DNA from: Paraphysoderma sedebokerense
Taxonomy: Eukaryota > Blastocladiomycota > Physodermatomycetes > Physodermatales > Physodermataceae
Assembly (NCBI GenBank): GCA_025602915.1
Contig: JAHLJZ010000108.1
Location: forward strand, 1 to 64,000
Direction of reading: 5' to 3'
Length of the DNA: 64,000 bases
This document shows, piece by piece, positions 11,927-23,936 of the stretch (the stretch's first letter is position 1; the number at the start of each line of letters is the position of its first letter). The position numbers and the translations under genes were made by a program. Below the pieces are notes generated by a model. The model searched no databases, had not been told where the DNA came from, and worked only from the letters and a program-made list of their open reading frames with translations.

Positions 11927-14351
11927 ATGTTTGTGCTAAAGTCAATTGGGGGCCTTATATGGGGCTCACAATCCTCTCCAGATCTCATCAAGGTTCCCTC
12001 CGGCCAGCTCAACATCATTCGATTCAATTCAGTCAAGAGCCCGAGAGAATGCATCCTGCCCGAGTGTTCCGCTACTATCAGACGAACTCCCCATGATTTT
12101 CAATACCAACTTATCGTCACTCGTGTGGTCGATGAAGACGATAATGTAGAGGACGAAGAGTTGGACTCAGAAGAATACATCTTCTTGATCGACGAGTGCA
12201 TGAAGTTCTCGAAAGGACAACACGAAAACCTAACGTCGTTCAAATGGGTCGGCCCTTCATCTAGTGCAGACGAAATGTTTGAATTCGTCTGCGACCAATC
12301 TATCACAGCTGCCACGGCAAACACCTTTGAGAGAACTTTGTTGGAGTGTATGTACCAGAGAAAGTATCGTCGAACCCACGAGAATGCTGCAGACGAGGAA
12401 ATCTATGCCTTGGCCGTCCCTTCTCCTAATTTCAAGTCTCCTACGGCTGCTTCTGCAGGTAACAACGTTCCCAGTGGAAAAGGAAGAGTTATTCGATCGA
12501 GTGAACCTCAAACCCCTACTCCGTCCGCTCGACAGACCTCTTCAAAACAGTCCACTCCTTCGGCTACGCCAACATCTTCGAATACAACGAACGGAGCAGA
12601 GACTACAGTTCTCCCTACGGCCCAGAATCTTCCGTCTGGCGATACCTTGTTGACTTGTAATGCAGAATTTTATTTGTTTGATGCCAATTCGAAAACATTT
12701 ATCATTCAAAACCCTACTATCGCTGTCACCATTACCCAAGCTGCTCCCTTTGTGTATTGGCTGTCGTTGGCGTCCAGTGGCAATATGATTCACTGCCAAA
12801 AGATTGAACCTTTGATGAATCCATTTTTCGAAGATCAACATAAAGCGTTCATTTGGAATTACTACGACGATGCTGGTCGAGTGTTTTCACTGTCCTTAAA
12901 ATTCTCGGACAGTCAAAATTACGAAAGTTTTAAACAACGTCAGAATGAATGCTTGTTCGAAGTAATGAACCAGGAAAGCTTCTCCAAATTGAAAGAAGAT
13001 GATCAAAGCTATGTTATGAAGGGTGTTTATAGCGAGGATGTTGAAATGGAGGACGCAGAAAGACTGGATGACGACGAAGAACAATCCGACGAAAACGTGT
13101 CCGAGGAAGAAGATGAAGAAGAGTACTATTCTGATTCCGAAACAGAAGGACCTAAGGGTTCATCTAAAAACTCGCTCCTCGATATTTCACATTTGCATCA
13201 TCGATCATTCGTCGTCAGAGGAGACAAAATTGGTGTTTTTAAACAAACTCCGTCGTCTCTCGAATTCAAAACTACTATTAACACACCCTTTTCGCCATCC
13301 AAAACTCTTCTTCATAATACCGATCAATCGCTTGTCCTCATGAATCCCAACGACCAACATACTCTATCTCATATGGATCTTGAAACCGGAAAGATTGTGT
13401 CAAATTGGCAAGTCCACGATGTTGTTCCCGTAACTGATATCGTCCATGACGCCAAATTCTCGAACGAGACTGGTAATCAAACATTTATCGGGCTTTCTGA
13501 TAATCAAATCTTCCGTATCGATCCTAGACAGAAGGAAAATAAATTGAAAGAATCCGAATGGAAAACCTATGCTTCGAAAGTTGGTTTCAATTGTGGCTCT
13601 ACAAATGAAAAAGGGGAATTGGTAGTTGGTGACGCCAAAGGAGAATTACGATTCTTTAACAAGCTCGGTATCAGGGCAAAGACCAATCTGCCGGGATTAG
13701 GCGGTAAGTTGACACAAACTATATTTCTCTACGTACAAATGATTTATATTAATCATCTCTCATTTGCTGCCGTTAGATCCGATCATTGGTATCGATGTCA
13801 CTTCGTCCGGTCATTATGTTATCGCCACCTGCAAGACATATCTGCTGCTTGTATCAACCCTTCATCCAGACTCGTCAACCTCTGCTTTCACTAAAGCTTT
13901 CCCAAAAGCCGAGAAGCCAGCCCCTATTCGTCTTCAGCTCAAACCGCACCATTTAGCTCTCCTTCAGTGCCCTCTCAGTTTCACCCCAGCCATTTTCAAC
14001 TCGTCACCAAGTACCCAAGAAACTTCTATCGTCACATCCACCGGTCCGTATGTCATCACATGGAACTTAACAAGTATTGAGAAAGGTAGACTATACGACT
14101 ACAGTATCAAAAAGTATCCTGAACGTGTTGTCATGGATCGATTTGGATCAACTCTTGGAGGATCATTAAGCAGTGGTGCAGGCAAAGCGAGTGTCGGTGG
14201 TAAAAAAGTGGATACTCAACCTATTGTTGTCGCTTTGGAAAATGATGTCAAAATGATTAGAAGAGGTGATTTAAAAGCTGTCGAAAAAGTTGTAGGTACT
14301 CCAGTAAGGGGAAGGGTCAAAGGAAATGGTGTTGTGAATTCACCTTGGTAG
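11927..14351 (+). CDS. VID27: VID27 family protein, full-length copy
   Basis: Two exons, 11927-13703 and 13777-14351, give 783 aa, the usual size of VID27. I chose the ATG at 11927 because the product then begins MFVLKSIGGLIWG and runs into IKVPSGQL and ECSATIRRT, the conserved VID27 start. The longer open frame upstream is AT-rich 5' leader. The order is an N-terminal domain (about 1-180), a Ser/Thr/Pro linker (about 185-245), a PH-like middle domain with AEFYLFDANSKTF (about 245-370), an acidic stretch (about 375-415), and a C-terminal WD40-like propeller with SLLDISHLHHRSF, DDQHTLSHMDLETGK and GPYVITWNL. In yeast the family was named for vacuolar import and degradation of fructose-1,6-bisphosphatase; the protein is cytosolic and its biochemistry is poorly known. 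It is followed in tandem by a shorter paralogue. Confidence 0.92.
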
Positions 14352-15300
14352 AATCTTTACAAGGGTTTTTGTCATTTTCAACTTTCACGCCTTATCTGCT
14401 TGGAATGGACAAAATCTTGGTTTGATCGAAAACAAATTATTTGCGGTTTTAATGTCAGTGCCACTATGTACTTTTATCAAATTGTGTAGTCGTGTTTACC
14501 ATTGTTGTCAACTTGATCTGATCGTGTATGGAATAACGTTAATATCAATAAATGTGTCCAATTGAAGTTAATCAAATGATGTTGAGAATGTGTCGTGCTC
14601 AATCCTGCTTAGCTGACTAATGAATAGGAACGACTTACACAATTACAGTGACACCGTCTACAAGAATATGTCGGAGTATCGGTAACTTAATTATTATTGA
14701 TATCCGAATCATACATAAGTCATATATAAATCGGATGATGTATGATGATTGAAATATAAGCTAATCACATGATCATATCTGAATCCAAATACTTTAAAAA
14801 TGGTGAATATCCATGCAAAAGAAATTGTATATCGCGAGAAGAAAAAAATGATGTTGTGATGGCGCTAATTTTATCAAGAAATTTTGTATCTTCATTTTTT
14901 ATCGATAATAATAACAATGGAAAGTTATTTACAGTATCACTCATGGTTCCTTTTACACTCACTAGCAATGCAGAGGATTGAAGATAATCTAGTGTATAAA
15001 GTGAAACCTAGGTTTCAAGGTGATGTGCTCCCTCATAATTTTAAATATATCAATAATAGAAACCGCATCTTGAATTTAATTCTGGAACAGAAGAATATTT
15101 CTATCATTTTCGTAACATTCGTACATTTCTTTGAGGAAAAATCTATCAAGCCGCAAGTTAATTAGTTGTTACATATTGTGGAGGACTTCTTTAGAAGGCT
15201 TCTCGACCGCGAAATTTAGTAACTCCTAACGCATATAGCAACACACCGAGAGAATTGGCACTACAGGAGGAAAAGCATTTTTTTTTACGGAATTTTGTAA
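14352..15300. other. Intergenic region between VID27 copies
   Basis: I searched this stretch for the missing N-terminal domain of the second VID27 copy and saw no trace of it. It carries AT-rich sequence with short overlapping frames without resemblance to known families. A GTAAGT at about 15297 followed by a TTTCAG at about 15354 could be an intron at the 5' end of the next gene. Confidence 0.5.
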
Positions 15301-17186
15301 GTGGTCTTGCTCCATCCGTTCATTATTACAGTGACGTTGACAATGAATGTGTTTCAGTCAAATGCTGGCTCTACCAGAGGCACATCAACGGCGACATCGT
15401 CGCAAAAATCTAGGGCACATACTGATGGTCTTCCAGTGGTCCCTCAACTTCCCAAGGGCGAGTCTTTGCTGAAATACTTGGTGGAATTTTATGTATTTGA
15501 TGACAATTCCATAAAGTTTGATTTACGCAACCGTTCCGTCGTTGCAACTATCACGAAAACAGCTCAGTTTGTGTATTGGCTTGCATTATCGTCCGACGAT
15601 AAAACGATTTATTGCCAAAAAATTGAGCCACATATGAATCCCTGGTTTGATGATAAACAGATGAAATTTTCTTGGAACTATAGCGACGGTGAATGTGTGT
15701 TTTCATTTTATTTGAAATTTTTGGACCGTCGAAGCTACGATAGTTTCAAAAACCAACAGAGTGAGTGCATGTTCGAAGTGATGAACCGGGAAGTCTTCTC
15801 TAAAATTTCAGCCGACGATCAAAGCTATGTTATGAGGGGAGTTTACAGCGAAGATGTAGAGATGGAGGACGCAATTTATGGAGAAGAAAACGAAGAATTT
15901 ACAGAGGAATATGCGTCTGAAGAAGATGGAGAGGAACATGAGGAATGTTACTCCGGCTCTGAAGACGATGAAGACACAAGTCCGTCTGGCGTAAATACTT
16001 CGAAAAATTCGCTCCTTGATATTTCTCATCTACACGATCGATCATTTATTGTACGAGGGGACAAAATCGGTGTCTTTAAGCAAACCCCCTCCACCATTAA
16101 ATTCCAAACTACAATCAACGCGCCATTTTCTCCATCCAAAACACTTCTTCATAAAACTGATCGATCACTTGTTTTGATGAATGCTGATGATCAACACACA
16201 CTATCTTACTTAGATATTGAAACCGGAAAGGTTGTGTCGAATTGGCAAGTTCATGATGAAGTCCCTGTGACTGATATCATACATGATGCCAAATTCTCGA
16301 ATGAGAGCACCGAGGAAACATTCATCGGGTTATGCGACAATCAAATTTTTCGTATCGATCCAAGACAAGAGAATAATAAGTTGAAAGAAACAGAATGGAA
16401 GACGTATGCCTCTAAAGTGAATTTTAGTTGTGGCTCTACAACTGAAAAAGGCGAATTGGTTATTGGTAGCACCAAGGGAGAATTGCGATTCTTTAATAAG
16501 ATTGGCATGAACGCAAAAACACTTTTGCCAGGGTTAGGAGGTAGGTCAATTTTCATTTTATTGTTGAAGATTAGCATATATAACATATGAGCACCTGTTG
16601 ATGTTCATTAGATCCCATCATTGGTATCGATTCCACAGCATCGGGCCATTACGTTGTCGCAACCTGCAAAACGTATCTTCTACTTGTGTCAACTCTTCAT
16701 CCAGATGAATCCACCTCAGCTTTCAAAAAAGCCTTTCCAAAAGCCGAGAAGCCGGCCCCTATTCGCCTTCAACTCAAATCTCACCATGTCGCTCTCCTTC
16801 AATGCCCTCTCAGTTTCACGCCTGCCATTTTTAACTCTTCGCGTGACTCCAAAGAGACTTCAATCGTTACATCAACTGGTCCCTATGTCATCACTTGGAA
16901 CTTAACAAGTATTGAGAAAGGTAGACTGCACGACTATAGTATCAAAAAGTATCCTGAGCGCGTTGTCATGGATCGATTCGGTTCAACACTCGGGGGTTCT
17001 TTGAGCAGTGGTGCAGGTAAGGCGAGTGTTAGTAGCAAAAAATTAGATGCACAACCTATCATTGTGGCTTTGGAGAACGATGTAACGATGGTAAGAACTG
17101 GTGATTTGAAAGCTGTGGAAAAAGTCATTGGTACGCCAGCCAAAGGAAAGGTCAAAGAAAATGGTGTCGTGAATTCACCATTTTAG
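15301..17186 (+). CDS. VID27 paralogue lacking the N-terminal domain
   Basis: Exons 15301-16540 and 16612-17186 (about 604 aa) share the single intron, at the same codon (GLGG/DPIIGID), with the full copy next door. The product starts in the Ser/Thr linker and keeps the PH-like middle domain (VEFYVFDDNS), the acidic stretch and the whole propeller ending VVNSPF. The first 200 or so residues of VID27, including the PSGQL start, are absent. The true start is uncertain: ATG at 15301 or 15340, or an upstream exon, since TTTCAG at about 15354 is a good acceptor and GTAAGT at about 15297 a good donor. The intact frame and many synonymous differences from the first copy suggest an expressed, constrained gene and not a fresh fragment. 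Confidence 0.8.
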
Positions 17187-17423
17187 TATCGAAGTAGTTT
17201 TCACCAATGTTTGTTCATTGAAACTATTATATTTATGTCTCTTACACTTCCGAAAATTGCATGGAGCTGATTTCTATTAAACTATCTCTTGGAAAATGGA
17301 TGGATTATAAAATGATAGCAATAAACTCAATGAATTTCAAATTATTCGCAGGTGGAGCCTCATTGATTCATGTCGCCGTACATAGCCAATTATTCTCAAT
17401 TATACTGGATGCTGTCTTCTCTT

Positions 17424-17975
17424 CTATGCAGTTACTGAAACCTGTCTCCTATCAGAGCATGTAATTCTTACAGTATTGTCACTTCTCTCGTATAGATTAA
17501 AGCAAAAAAGCAACAGAAAAGGTAATGGTCTGTTGATGTGCCGAAAACGGATAAGCTCTGAGGTAATAATGGGAATGACAACCCAAACACCGAACAATAT
17601 CAACCGCATCATGATTTGTCTCTGATACAATTTAAAATCATGAAACGTTTTGCAATCATTCAAGAATCTTATTTGTCTCCATGTCATAAACCCTAATGTA
17701 AGAAGTAAAAGTGCGTTTACCACAATGAGGATAATCGTTTTCGTTTGTTCTACCACACAAGCAGATTCTTCGTTCTCAGGTTCTTCGTATCCGCAGATTA
17801 CTTGATAGTTGAGGTTACCGAGATAGTAAAAATACCCGAAGATATCAATCCAGTTTGACCTCTTGAGGTTTTTTATGGTTGCGGGTACGTCGATTTCGAC
17901 AGTTTCTGGAGACTGATTTTTTGGTTTTTCTGGCTGCGTTAGGGATTTGTCTATATTATTCAGCATGTCTCTCAA
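17424..17975 (-). CDS. Hypothetical small multi-pass membrane protein
   Basis: A 183-codon open frame, convergent with the VID27 paralogue. The first 65 residues are charged and Pro/Ser-containing. Hydrophobic segments follow at about 82-104 (IILIVVNALLLLTLGF) and 122-141 (LILFGVWVVIPIITS), with a possible third at about 150-160. I do not recognise the family. The C-terminal 20 residues could be intron read-through. Start choice is the first ATG; MLNNID three codons later is equally possible. Confidence 0.5.
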   Translation of the reverse strand: MRDMLNNIDKSLTQPEKPKNQSPETVEIDVPATIKNLKRSNWIDIFGYFYYLGNLNYQVICGYEEPENEESACVVEQTKTIILIVVNALLLLTLGFMTWRQIRFLNDCKTFHDFKLYQRQIMMRLILFGVWVVIPIITSELIRFRHINRPLPFLLLFCFNLYERSDNTVRITCSDRRQVSVTA

Positions 17976-18703
17976 ATCTCTTTGTTAGAATACAGGCACT
18001 CAAATAGTTTTTCTCTAGTTCCCTAAAATTGTCGATCAGAAAGTTCAAAATTTGCAGTCGATCGCCTGGACCGTCTGGGCCGGCTATCCTTCCCCGTTCA
18101 TTTCACCCGCTATATTATGGAAATAAAGACTGTTCAAATTTTTTGCAATCAATTGAATTCAAACTTAAGTAATCGGCAATCGGGTTGAATTATGAAGCAT
18201 GCAGATGCCAGCAACTCATTTCCCTGGTGCAGTCATTAAATGATGATGTGATTCTAAGATTCAGCATTGACTTGATAATAACTTTAAACTCATATTATTC
18301 AAGTACACTACATGTGTTCATAATGTAGATCAGAACAAAAAACCCATTCTGGAAAGGCAAAGACCATATGACAAGCGCAGAGTTTTCCTTCATGAGCTAC
18401 ACAGAAAGTATCGCTGACAAAGTACCGCTCACTAATGCAGCCTTCCATTATACCATATTCTCTACACATGGTCTCACCTTGTTGGTTACATTTTGATGAT
18501 CGCTCGCTTGTTCCGTCCAGTCATGAAGAGGCGCATTCAGACAAATAGCCACAAAATGACGCGCAGAGGTTGTCGCAGACAAGGCTTTATTCTGCAATCA
18601 GAAGATTCGATGCCGGAATCTCAAAGTGAGATTTCTTCCAAAATAGACCAGCAGTCTCAAATATTGGTTAAAACATATTGGTGATTCTAATGTTCGAAAT
18701 GAC
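17976..18703. other. Intergenic region upstream of the lipase array
   Basis: Shared upstream region for the minus-strand membrane protein and the first lipase. A 63-codon basic open frame at 18493-18684 lacks support. I see no RNA gene or repeat. Confidence 0.45.
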
Positions 18704-19752
18704 ATGTTGTTCTCGCTCGGTCGACTTCTGTTAGCTATTATTATCATCCTTCCTGTTCACCTAAAATATACCCTGTCAACTCCTCTTGGTTACGCCGGCA
18801 AAAATAGTGCCTTGAATAGCAAAGAGACTAAGACTCAGTCAGAATTGGTGTCTTTGTCGGACGATAACGCTATTATAGTGAGAGCAAAATATTTCGGTAA
18901 TTATGCTACAAATTGCTACTGGTATGTTTCATTTATATCTCGCATTGAGAAAGGTTATTTGACTGACATTTTAACCCGCTCAAATGATATTGTAGCCCAA
19001 AGCAAGTATTGCAATCATTTAATTGTGCGACTTGTCGACCATCGTTATCATCGAACGAGATGGTGCAAGTCTTCGAAAATACAACAATGAATACCTTGTC
19101 TTACGTTCGTTACGATTCGAATCAAAATTCAATAGTAGTAGCTTACCGTGGCACCGTAAACCAAATGAACTGGGAACAAAACTTGAGATTCAATCCCATG
19201 ACGTATAAATTCTTAAGTGGCGACAACAGTCCGGATATTCCGGATCAAGCAAGAGTACATCAAGGTTTCTACGAGTTATTTGATGCAACCAAGGCAGAAC
19301 TTACTACAGTTGTAACAAATCTATGGAGAGAGAAAAGTGCTGCCAGCAATAATTCGACGTTGCCGTTAAGGTTGATAGTTGTTGGGCATAGTATGGGTGG
19401 AGCATTGGCTGGATTTTCAGCTTTACATCTCCAACGAACCCTGAATCTGAGTCGATCCCAAATAGAAGTCTATACCTACAATCAGCCACGCAACGGAAAT
19501 GATGATTTTGTAAATTTTTATGACGCTAGGATACCGACTTACCGAATTGTGAACGGAGATGACCCTGTGGTGCATGTACCGCCCAGATTTGTGTTCTTCA
19601 CCCACTACGGGTCGGAGATATTCATTGACCTGGATGGGCAAATATATCAATGTCCCGAAAAAGAAGACGGTCGATGTGGACAAAGATTTAGTAACTTTAA
19701 TCCTCTTCGGCATAGTCTTGTACTTGGCATGGAACTAGCAAGATGTAGGTAG
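18704..19752 (+). CDS. Secreted class 3 lipase 1
   Basis: Exons 18704-18921 and 18996-19752 encode 324 aa. A signal peptide (MLFSLGRLLLAIIIILPVH) is followed by a propeptide-like stretch. The first intron interrupts the codon for the Cys of NCYCP, the start of the alpha/beta-hydrolase core of the Rhizomucor-type (fungal lipase 3, PF01764) fold. A CxxC (NCATC) follows. Catalytic Ser is S205 in VVGHSMGGA; the acid is in NGDDPVVHVP; the C-terminal His is probably in RHSLVLG. HYGSEIF and a Cys pair (QCPEKEDGRC) match the paralogues. It lacks the second intron that lipases 2-4 have, as does lipase 5, so 1 and 5 form one structural class. It is expected to hydrolyse extracellular acylglycerols. I saw no TATA-like box close to the start. 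Confidence 0.9.
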
Positions 19753-20235
19753 TGAGAACATGCAGGTCCTCAATCTCTCGAACGCCATAGATGTTGTTAA
19801 TTTAATGTAAGCACTGTAATGTAATATAATATAATAATCATTGTTCGCATCATTTTCAGTCTGTACAGTTTTTATGCAAAATATCCATTGTAGGAGAAAT
19901 AAATATCGCACATGATTGGATTTCATAGTCATTTAGGCGCCGTTCTTTCAACCACAATTGAGAATCGATTCGGGCCGTTTCAAACTCAATGGCCACTCAG
20001 CCGAATTTGGCGCAATGCCCGAGGTTTGAGCCAATACGACCTATTCTTAGCACTAGCTAAAAAATATCAGACATAATCTACCGTTAATGAATCTTATTCT
20101 ATGATTATGCGCAATTTGTCGCTAGTTTGTTTTCGCTTTTCTCGAAGGGCCAATGTCCTCTGTTTCCTGAAATGCATATATAAGTAGCTGTTAAGTACCT
20201 GAATGCATTACGAAATCCATCAAAAAAGGTTCAAT
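19753..20235. other. Intergenic region between lipases 1 and 2
   Basis: Contains the 3' UTR of lipase 1 (AATAAATA near 19897) and the promoter of lipase 2. No further gene is visible. Confidence 0.5.
20177..20184 (+). promoter_or_regulatory. TATA box of lipase 2
   Basis: TATATAAG lies 59 bp before the chosen ATG at 20236. Similar boxes precede lipases 3, 4 and 5, so a shared promoter type is likely. Confidence 0.55.
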
Positions 20236-21315
20236 ATGTGGAGTTTTTATGTTGTGATTCTTTTCATGTGTTTACTACATCTTACCTACGGACACCCGTT
20301 AGATACAGGAATAACCCCAGCGGCAGTAAGAGACCCAGTACTGCTATCGAATGATTCACAAGTCCTCCAGGACGCACGATTTTACTCGAAATATGCTGCA
20401 AGCTCTTACTGGTACGCTGAATTTGATATAATTACGGCCTTTGTGTAGCTGAACTCTAAGCATCTCAAATTTTTATAGTCCCTCCCAGTCAATTGTGCCA
20501 TCTTATAACTGTTCCATTTGCCAACCTGCTATTCAGGCGCCTGGCGATGTTGTGAAGGTAATACAGAACGACACAACGGCAACTTTCGGTTTCTTAAGAT
20601 TGGACTCTTCTCAAAATGCTATCATCGTTTCTTTTCGTGGCTCTAAATCCGGTACAAATTGGCTTAATAATATTCGACTTTCTCAAATATCATACAACCA
20701 GCAGTACACAGCGACAACTCCTTCCGCCATGCCCGCAGAGTCCAAAGTTCATAATGGAATGTGGGATACTTTTAGCTCCATTAAAGACGATTTAGGGAAA
20801 TCGGTACAAGAATTTCTCTCGCGGCCCCAGGCAGTTAATGGATCGCCTACTCAAAAGCCAAGGGAGATTGTGTTAGTAGGCCACAGTCTTGGTGGTTCAT
20901 TGGCAACTTTTGCGGCAATGCATTTGAGAATGGCTCTAAATATACCAAAGGAACAAATTCGAGTGATAACATATAATCAACCGAGAGTTGGGAATTCAGC
21001 GTTTGCCGATTTTTACGATTCAATGGTACCAAATACTCTTCGAGTCGTTAATGGCAATGATGTTTTCACTAAGTTGGTCAGCATTTCCTTTCCGCTGAAG
21101 AGTTGTCCTTGTCTGTTAACTGACCAGCATATTTGTTACAGCCGGCAATGATATCAGATTACATACATTTTGGGTCTGAAATATACACTGATCTTGACGA
21201 CAAAACGTACCAATGCTTTGAAAGAGAGGACAAAAGATGTAGCCTGAAGTTCTACGCATTTGACATTGATAAGCATTTTTCTGCTATTAATCAGACATTT
21301 AAGTGCTCGGACTAA
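20236..21315 (+). CDS. Secreted class 3 lipase 2
   Basis: Exons 20236-20411, 20479-21076 and 21142-21315 encode 315 aa. I chose the ATG at 20236 over 20203 because it puts the hydrophobic signal peptide (WSFYVVILFMCLLHLTYG) at the N-terminus as in the paralogues. The mature part runs SSYCPSQSIVPSYNCSIC, GFLRLDSSQN, VSFRGSK, VGHSLGGS with catalytic S195, YNQPRVGN and VVNGNDVFTK with the catalytic Asp. Exon 3 gives HFGSEIYTDLD, the Cys pair (QCFEREDKRC) and a final DIDKHFS with the probable catalytic His. Part of exon 2 is nearly identical at the DNA level to lipase 4, which suggests recent gene conversion or duplication. Confidence 0.9.
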
Positions 21316-22018
21316 AAAATTTAAAGCTTTAACCAAATATAGTGTTGTATAAATGGTATATAAGCTCTGACAGAGCTTTAACCAAACGTTGTATCATAAA
21401 TCTCTTTATATTCTGTTAGGTTTCAACTGATCTCAAGATTTTCCACTTATGATGAAGCAATATAAACAAACCATGTATTAAAAATATTGTGCAGCCGCCA
21501 ACGGCAATCCTGTAAATTTGCTGGGAAAACACTTGGAATGAATCTCAGTTCTGTCTGTCATACGGATCTACGGGCATATTTTACGATTGACTCAAGTTTT
21601 CACTACGACCAACCGAAAGGCGATAAATCTACAATAAAGCACAATCTCTGGCAATAAACGTTAAAATGTTCTTATTCCTTCATCGGGCACATGTGAAGAC
21701 CGAATGGGGCTGTATTTCCGCCATACAATCAATTAGATACAACAAGCTTCGGGCTATTTTAACCTATTTCGCGCAGTCGCGCGTGTAAAAAACTAATACC
21801 GCCGACCACCAATTTTGTTCCAATCACTTGAGTATATGAAGTATTGAGCAAAAAGACAAAACTATACTCCGTAAATCAATTGCATTCTATTTTTTAGTGC
21901 AATTTATCGGTTATCAATTCCATCGCTTATTTACATCGTCCAGATTAAACCGATCTCGTAAGTATGTACATATAAGTAACCGAGACGAATTGGCAGATTT
22001 CAATCCATAAAGTACGAA
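21316..22018. other. Intergenic region between lipases 2 and 3
   Basis: AT-rich. It carries a locally repeated phrase near 21324-21385 (AGCTTTAACCAAA twice, about 45 bp apart) in the 3' region of lipase 2. No coding signal is seen. Confidence 0.5.
21971..21976 (+). promoter_or_regulatory. TATA-like box of lipase 3
   Basis: TATAAG within ACATATAAGTAACC lies 48 bp before the ATG at 22019. The flank resembles that of the lipase 2 box (ATATATAAGTAGC). Confidence 0.5.
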
Positions 22019-23118
22019 ATGCCGAAGATTAGCTTGTTGTGGATTGCGATTATTTGTCTCACCTTTCCGTCATATACTGTGTACGGTAGACCGTTCAATC
22101 CTTTTGGGGCTCCAGCAGCAGAAAAAGAGCCGGCACTGTTATCCGAAGACTCTCCAGTCTTAAAGGACATCAAGTTCTACTTACCATATGCGGCTAGCTC
22201 TTACTGGTACAATTGTTGCTGTGTCTAGAATCTTGAACACCTGTATAATCCTAACTCTTATAACTTTTAATGTAGCCCCGTTCAATCAATTGTTCCATCT
22301 TACACTTGCTCAAGCTGCCGCCCTGCTATTCAGGGCGCCCAGGATATGGTTAAAGCAATCCAGAATGAAAGAACAGATACTTTCGCATTCATACGTTTGG
22401 ACTCGTCACGGAATACTATTACCGTCTCTTTTCGTGGTTCCAAAACCGGTGTCAATTGGTTTAACAATGTTCGATTCAACCCAATTTCGTATACCCGGCA
22501 ATACTCTACCATCAATACAACTACGGTTCCACCAAATGCCGCTGTCCATAATGGAATGTGGGATACTTTCAATTCTATAAAAGATGAATTGGGGCAATCA
22601 GTACAGGAATATCTTTCACGTCCACGTGATAGCAATGGATCCTCCCAGAACTCAACACAGATAGTGTTAGTAGGCCATAGTCTTGGTGGTGCGTTGGCTA
22701 CTTTGGGTGGTCTGCATTTACGAATGGCGTTGAATTTACCAAAGGAACAAGTTCGGGTGATAACGTATAATCAGCCGAGAGTGGGGAACTCGGGGTTCGC
22801 CGACTTTTACGATTCAATGGTACCAAACACTCTTCGAGTAGTCAATAGTAATGATGTCGTACCTAAAGTGGTAAGCATTCCTTCTCACTGATGATTCTAT
22901 GATTATACACCCAGTATTAAACTGATTAAAATCTTCTTTAGCCAACTAGGGTTGCACAGTATGTACATATCGGATCTGAAGTATACACAGATATTGATGG
23001 AAAAGTATACCAATGTTTTCAAAGAGAGGATCCAAAGTGCAGCGTAAAATTTTTGAATTTTGATGTCGCTAAACATACGATTCTCTTTGATCAAACGTTT
23101 GGGAATTGCTCAGGTTAA
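22019..23118 (+). CDS. Secreted class 3 lipase 3
   Basis: Exons 22019-22206, 22276-22870 and 22942-23118 encode 319 aa. The signal peptide is MPKISLLWIAIICLTFPSY. The core has SSYCPVQSIVPSYTCSSC, FIRLDSSRN, VSFRGSKTG, VGHSLGGA with S198, YNQPRVGNSGF and VVNSNDVVPK. Exon 3 gives HIGSEVYTDID, the Cys pair (QCFQREDPKC) and DVAKHTILFDQTFGNC with the probable catalytic His. Both introns lie at the same codons as in lipases 2 and 4. All parts of the triad are intact, so an active secreted acylglycerol hydrolase is expected. Confidence 0.9.
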
Positions 23119-23936
23119 GTGAGTGCTCTTTGTAGAATGCATTACTGGGATTTCCTGCCCGAAATATCTGTAGACAATGTAAATACAAAGCAAAAGTAAA
23201 GAATACATTTAATTAAGCGATCAGTATTTTTTGCTTGTTTATCATATTTTTGTACACAACTGGAATTATTGACAGGTTCAAACACAGATGATCAAGTTTG
23301 AATTCAACCGCAAAAACCACTTAGTATAATTACTACATAGTTTGCGTACATATTCTTGGCTGAAAGATGAGAATCCGGGATTGTCATTGGTTTATCATGC
23401 AAAACTCCTTATTTTATGCACCGATTCATCCGAGAAAAATGTCAAAATGGCATACCTGAATATGTAATGGCAATAATTATACTATCTTTTAATGCCACCA
23501 TTCAAAATTAATGAGAAAGCTCAAGAAGGGCAGGCTCAATGCGACGGAATCAAAGATAAGCCACCTGTAATTTGGTTCTTTATAAGTAGACGCATCGGAA
23601 GCAATGAATGCAGCAGGATTTTGGGTCGGAGAGAAGATGTTCACAGAAGTCTTCCAAACTTGACAACTTCCACATAAACCAGAGTTAAAATATTCAAATA
23701 TATGTAATCTGTTCCTCAGAAATAATATTGTAGCAGACAATAGAGCGATAGCTTTAAAGGAAAGAGGAATGTGTTTATTTGAAGCTTTTAACACGAAGTA
23801 TGCGTTGCGTATATGTGGCATCGCACTGGCATCTACATTAAATTTCAGCTATTAACACTGTTCTGGCAGTACATAAATATAAATGCTACCAAATGGCCCT
23901 GTATGTCAAAAATTATCCTGAAACCATAACATACTG
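23119..23936. other. Intergenic region between lipases 3 and 4
   Basis: The longest gap in the lipase array. Open frames on both strands at 23489-23821 overlap and show no resemblance to lipase or other families. An ATAAATATAAAT stretch at about 23873-23884 may be the TATA element of lipase 4. Confidence 0.5.

Noticed and set aside
18493-18684. 63-codon basic frame upstream of the first lipase.
   Set aside because: No homology, no conserved feature, and its composition looks like random AT-rich sequence.
23489-23821. Minus-strand 110-codon frame between lipases 3 and 4.
   Set aside because: It overlaps a plus-strand frame, lacks any motif, and shows no lipase resemblance on either strand.
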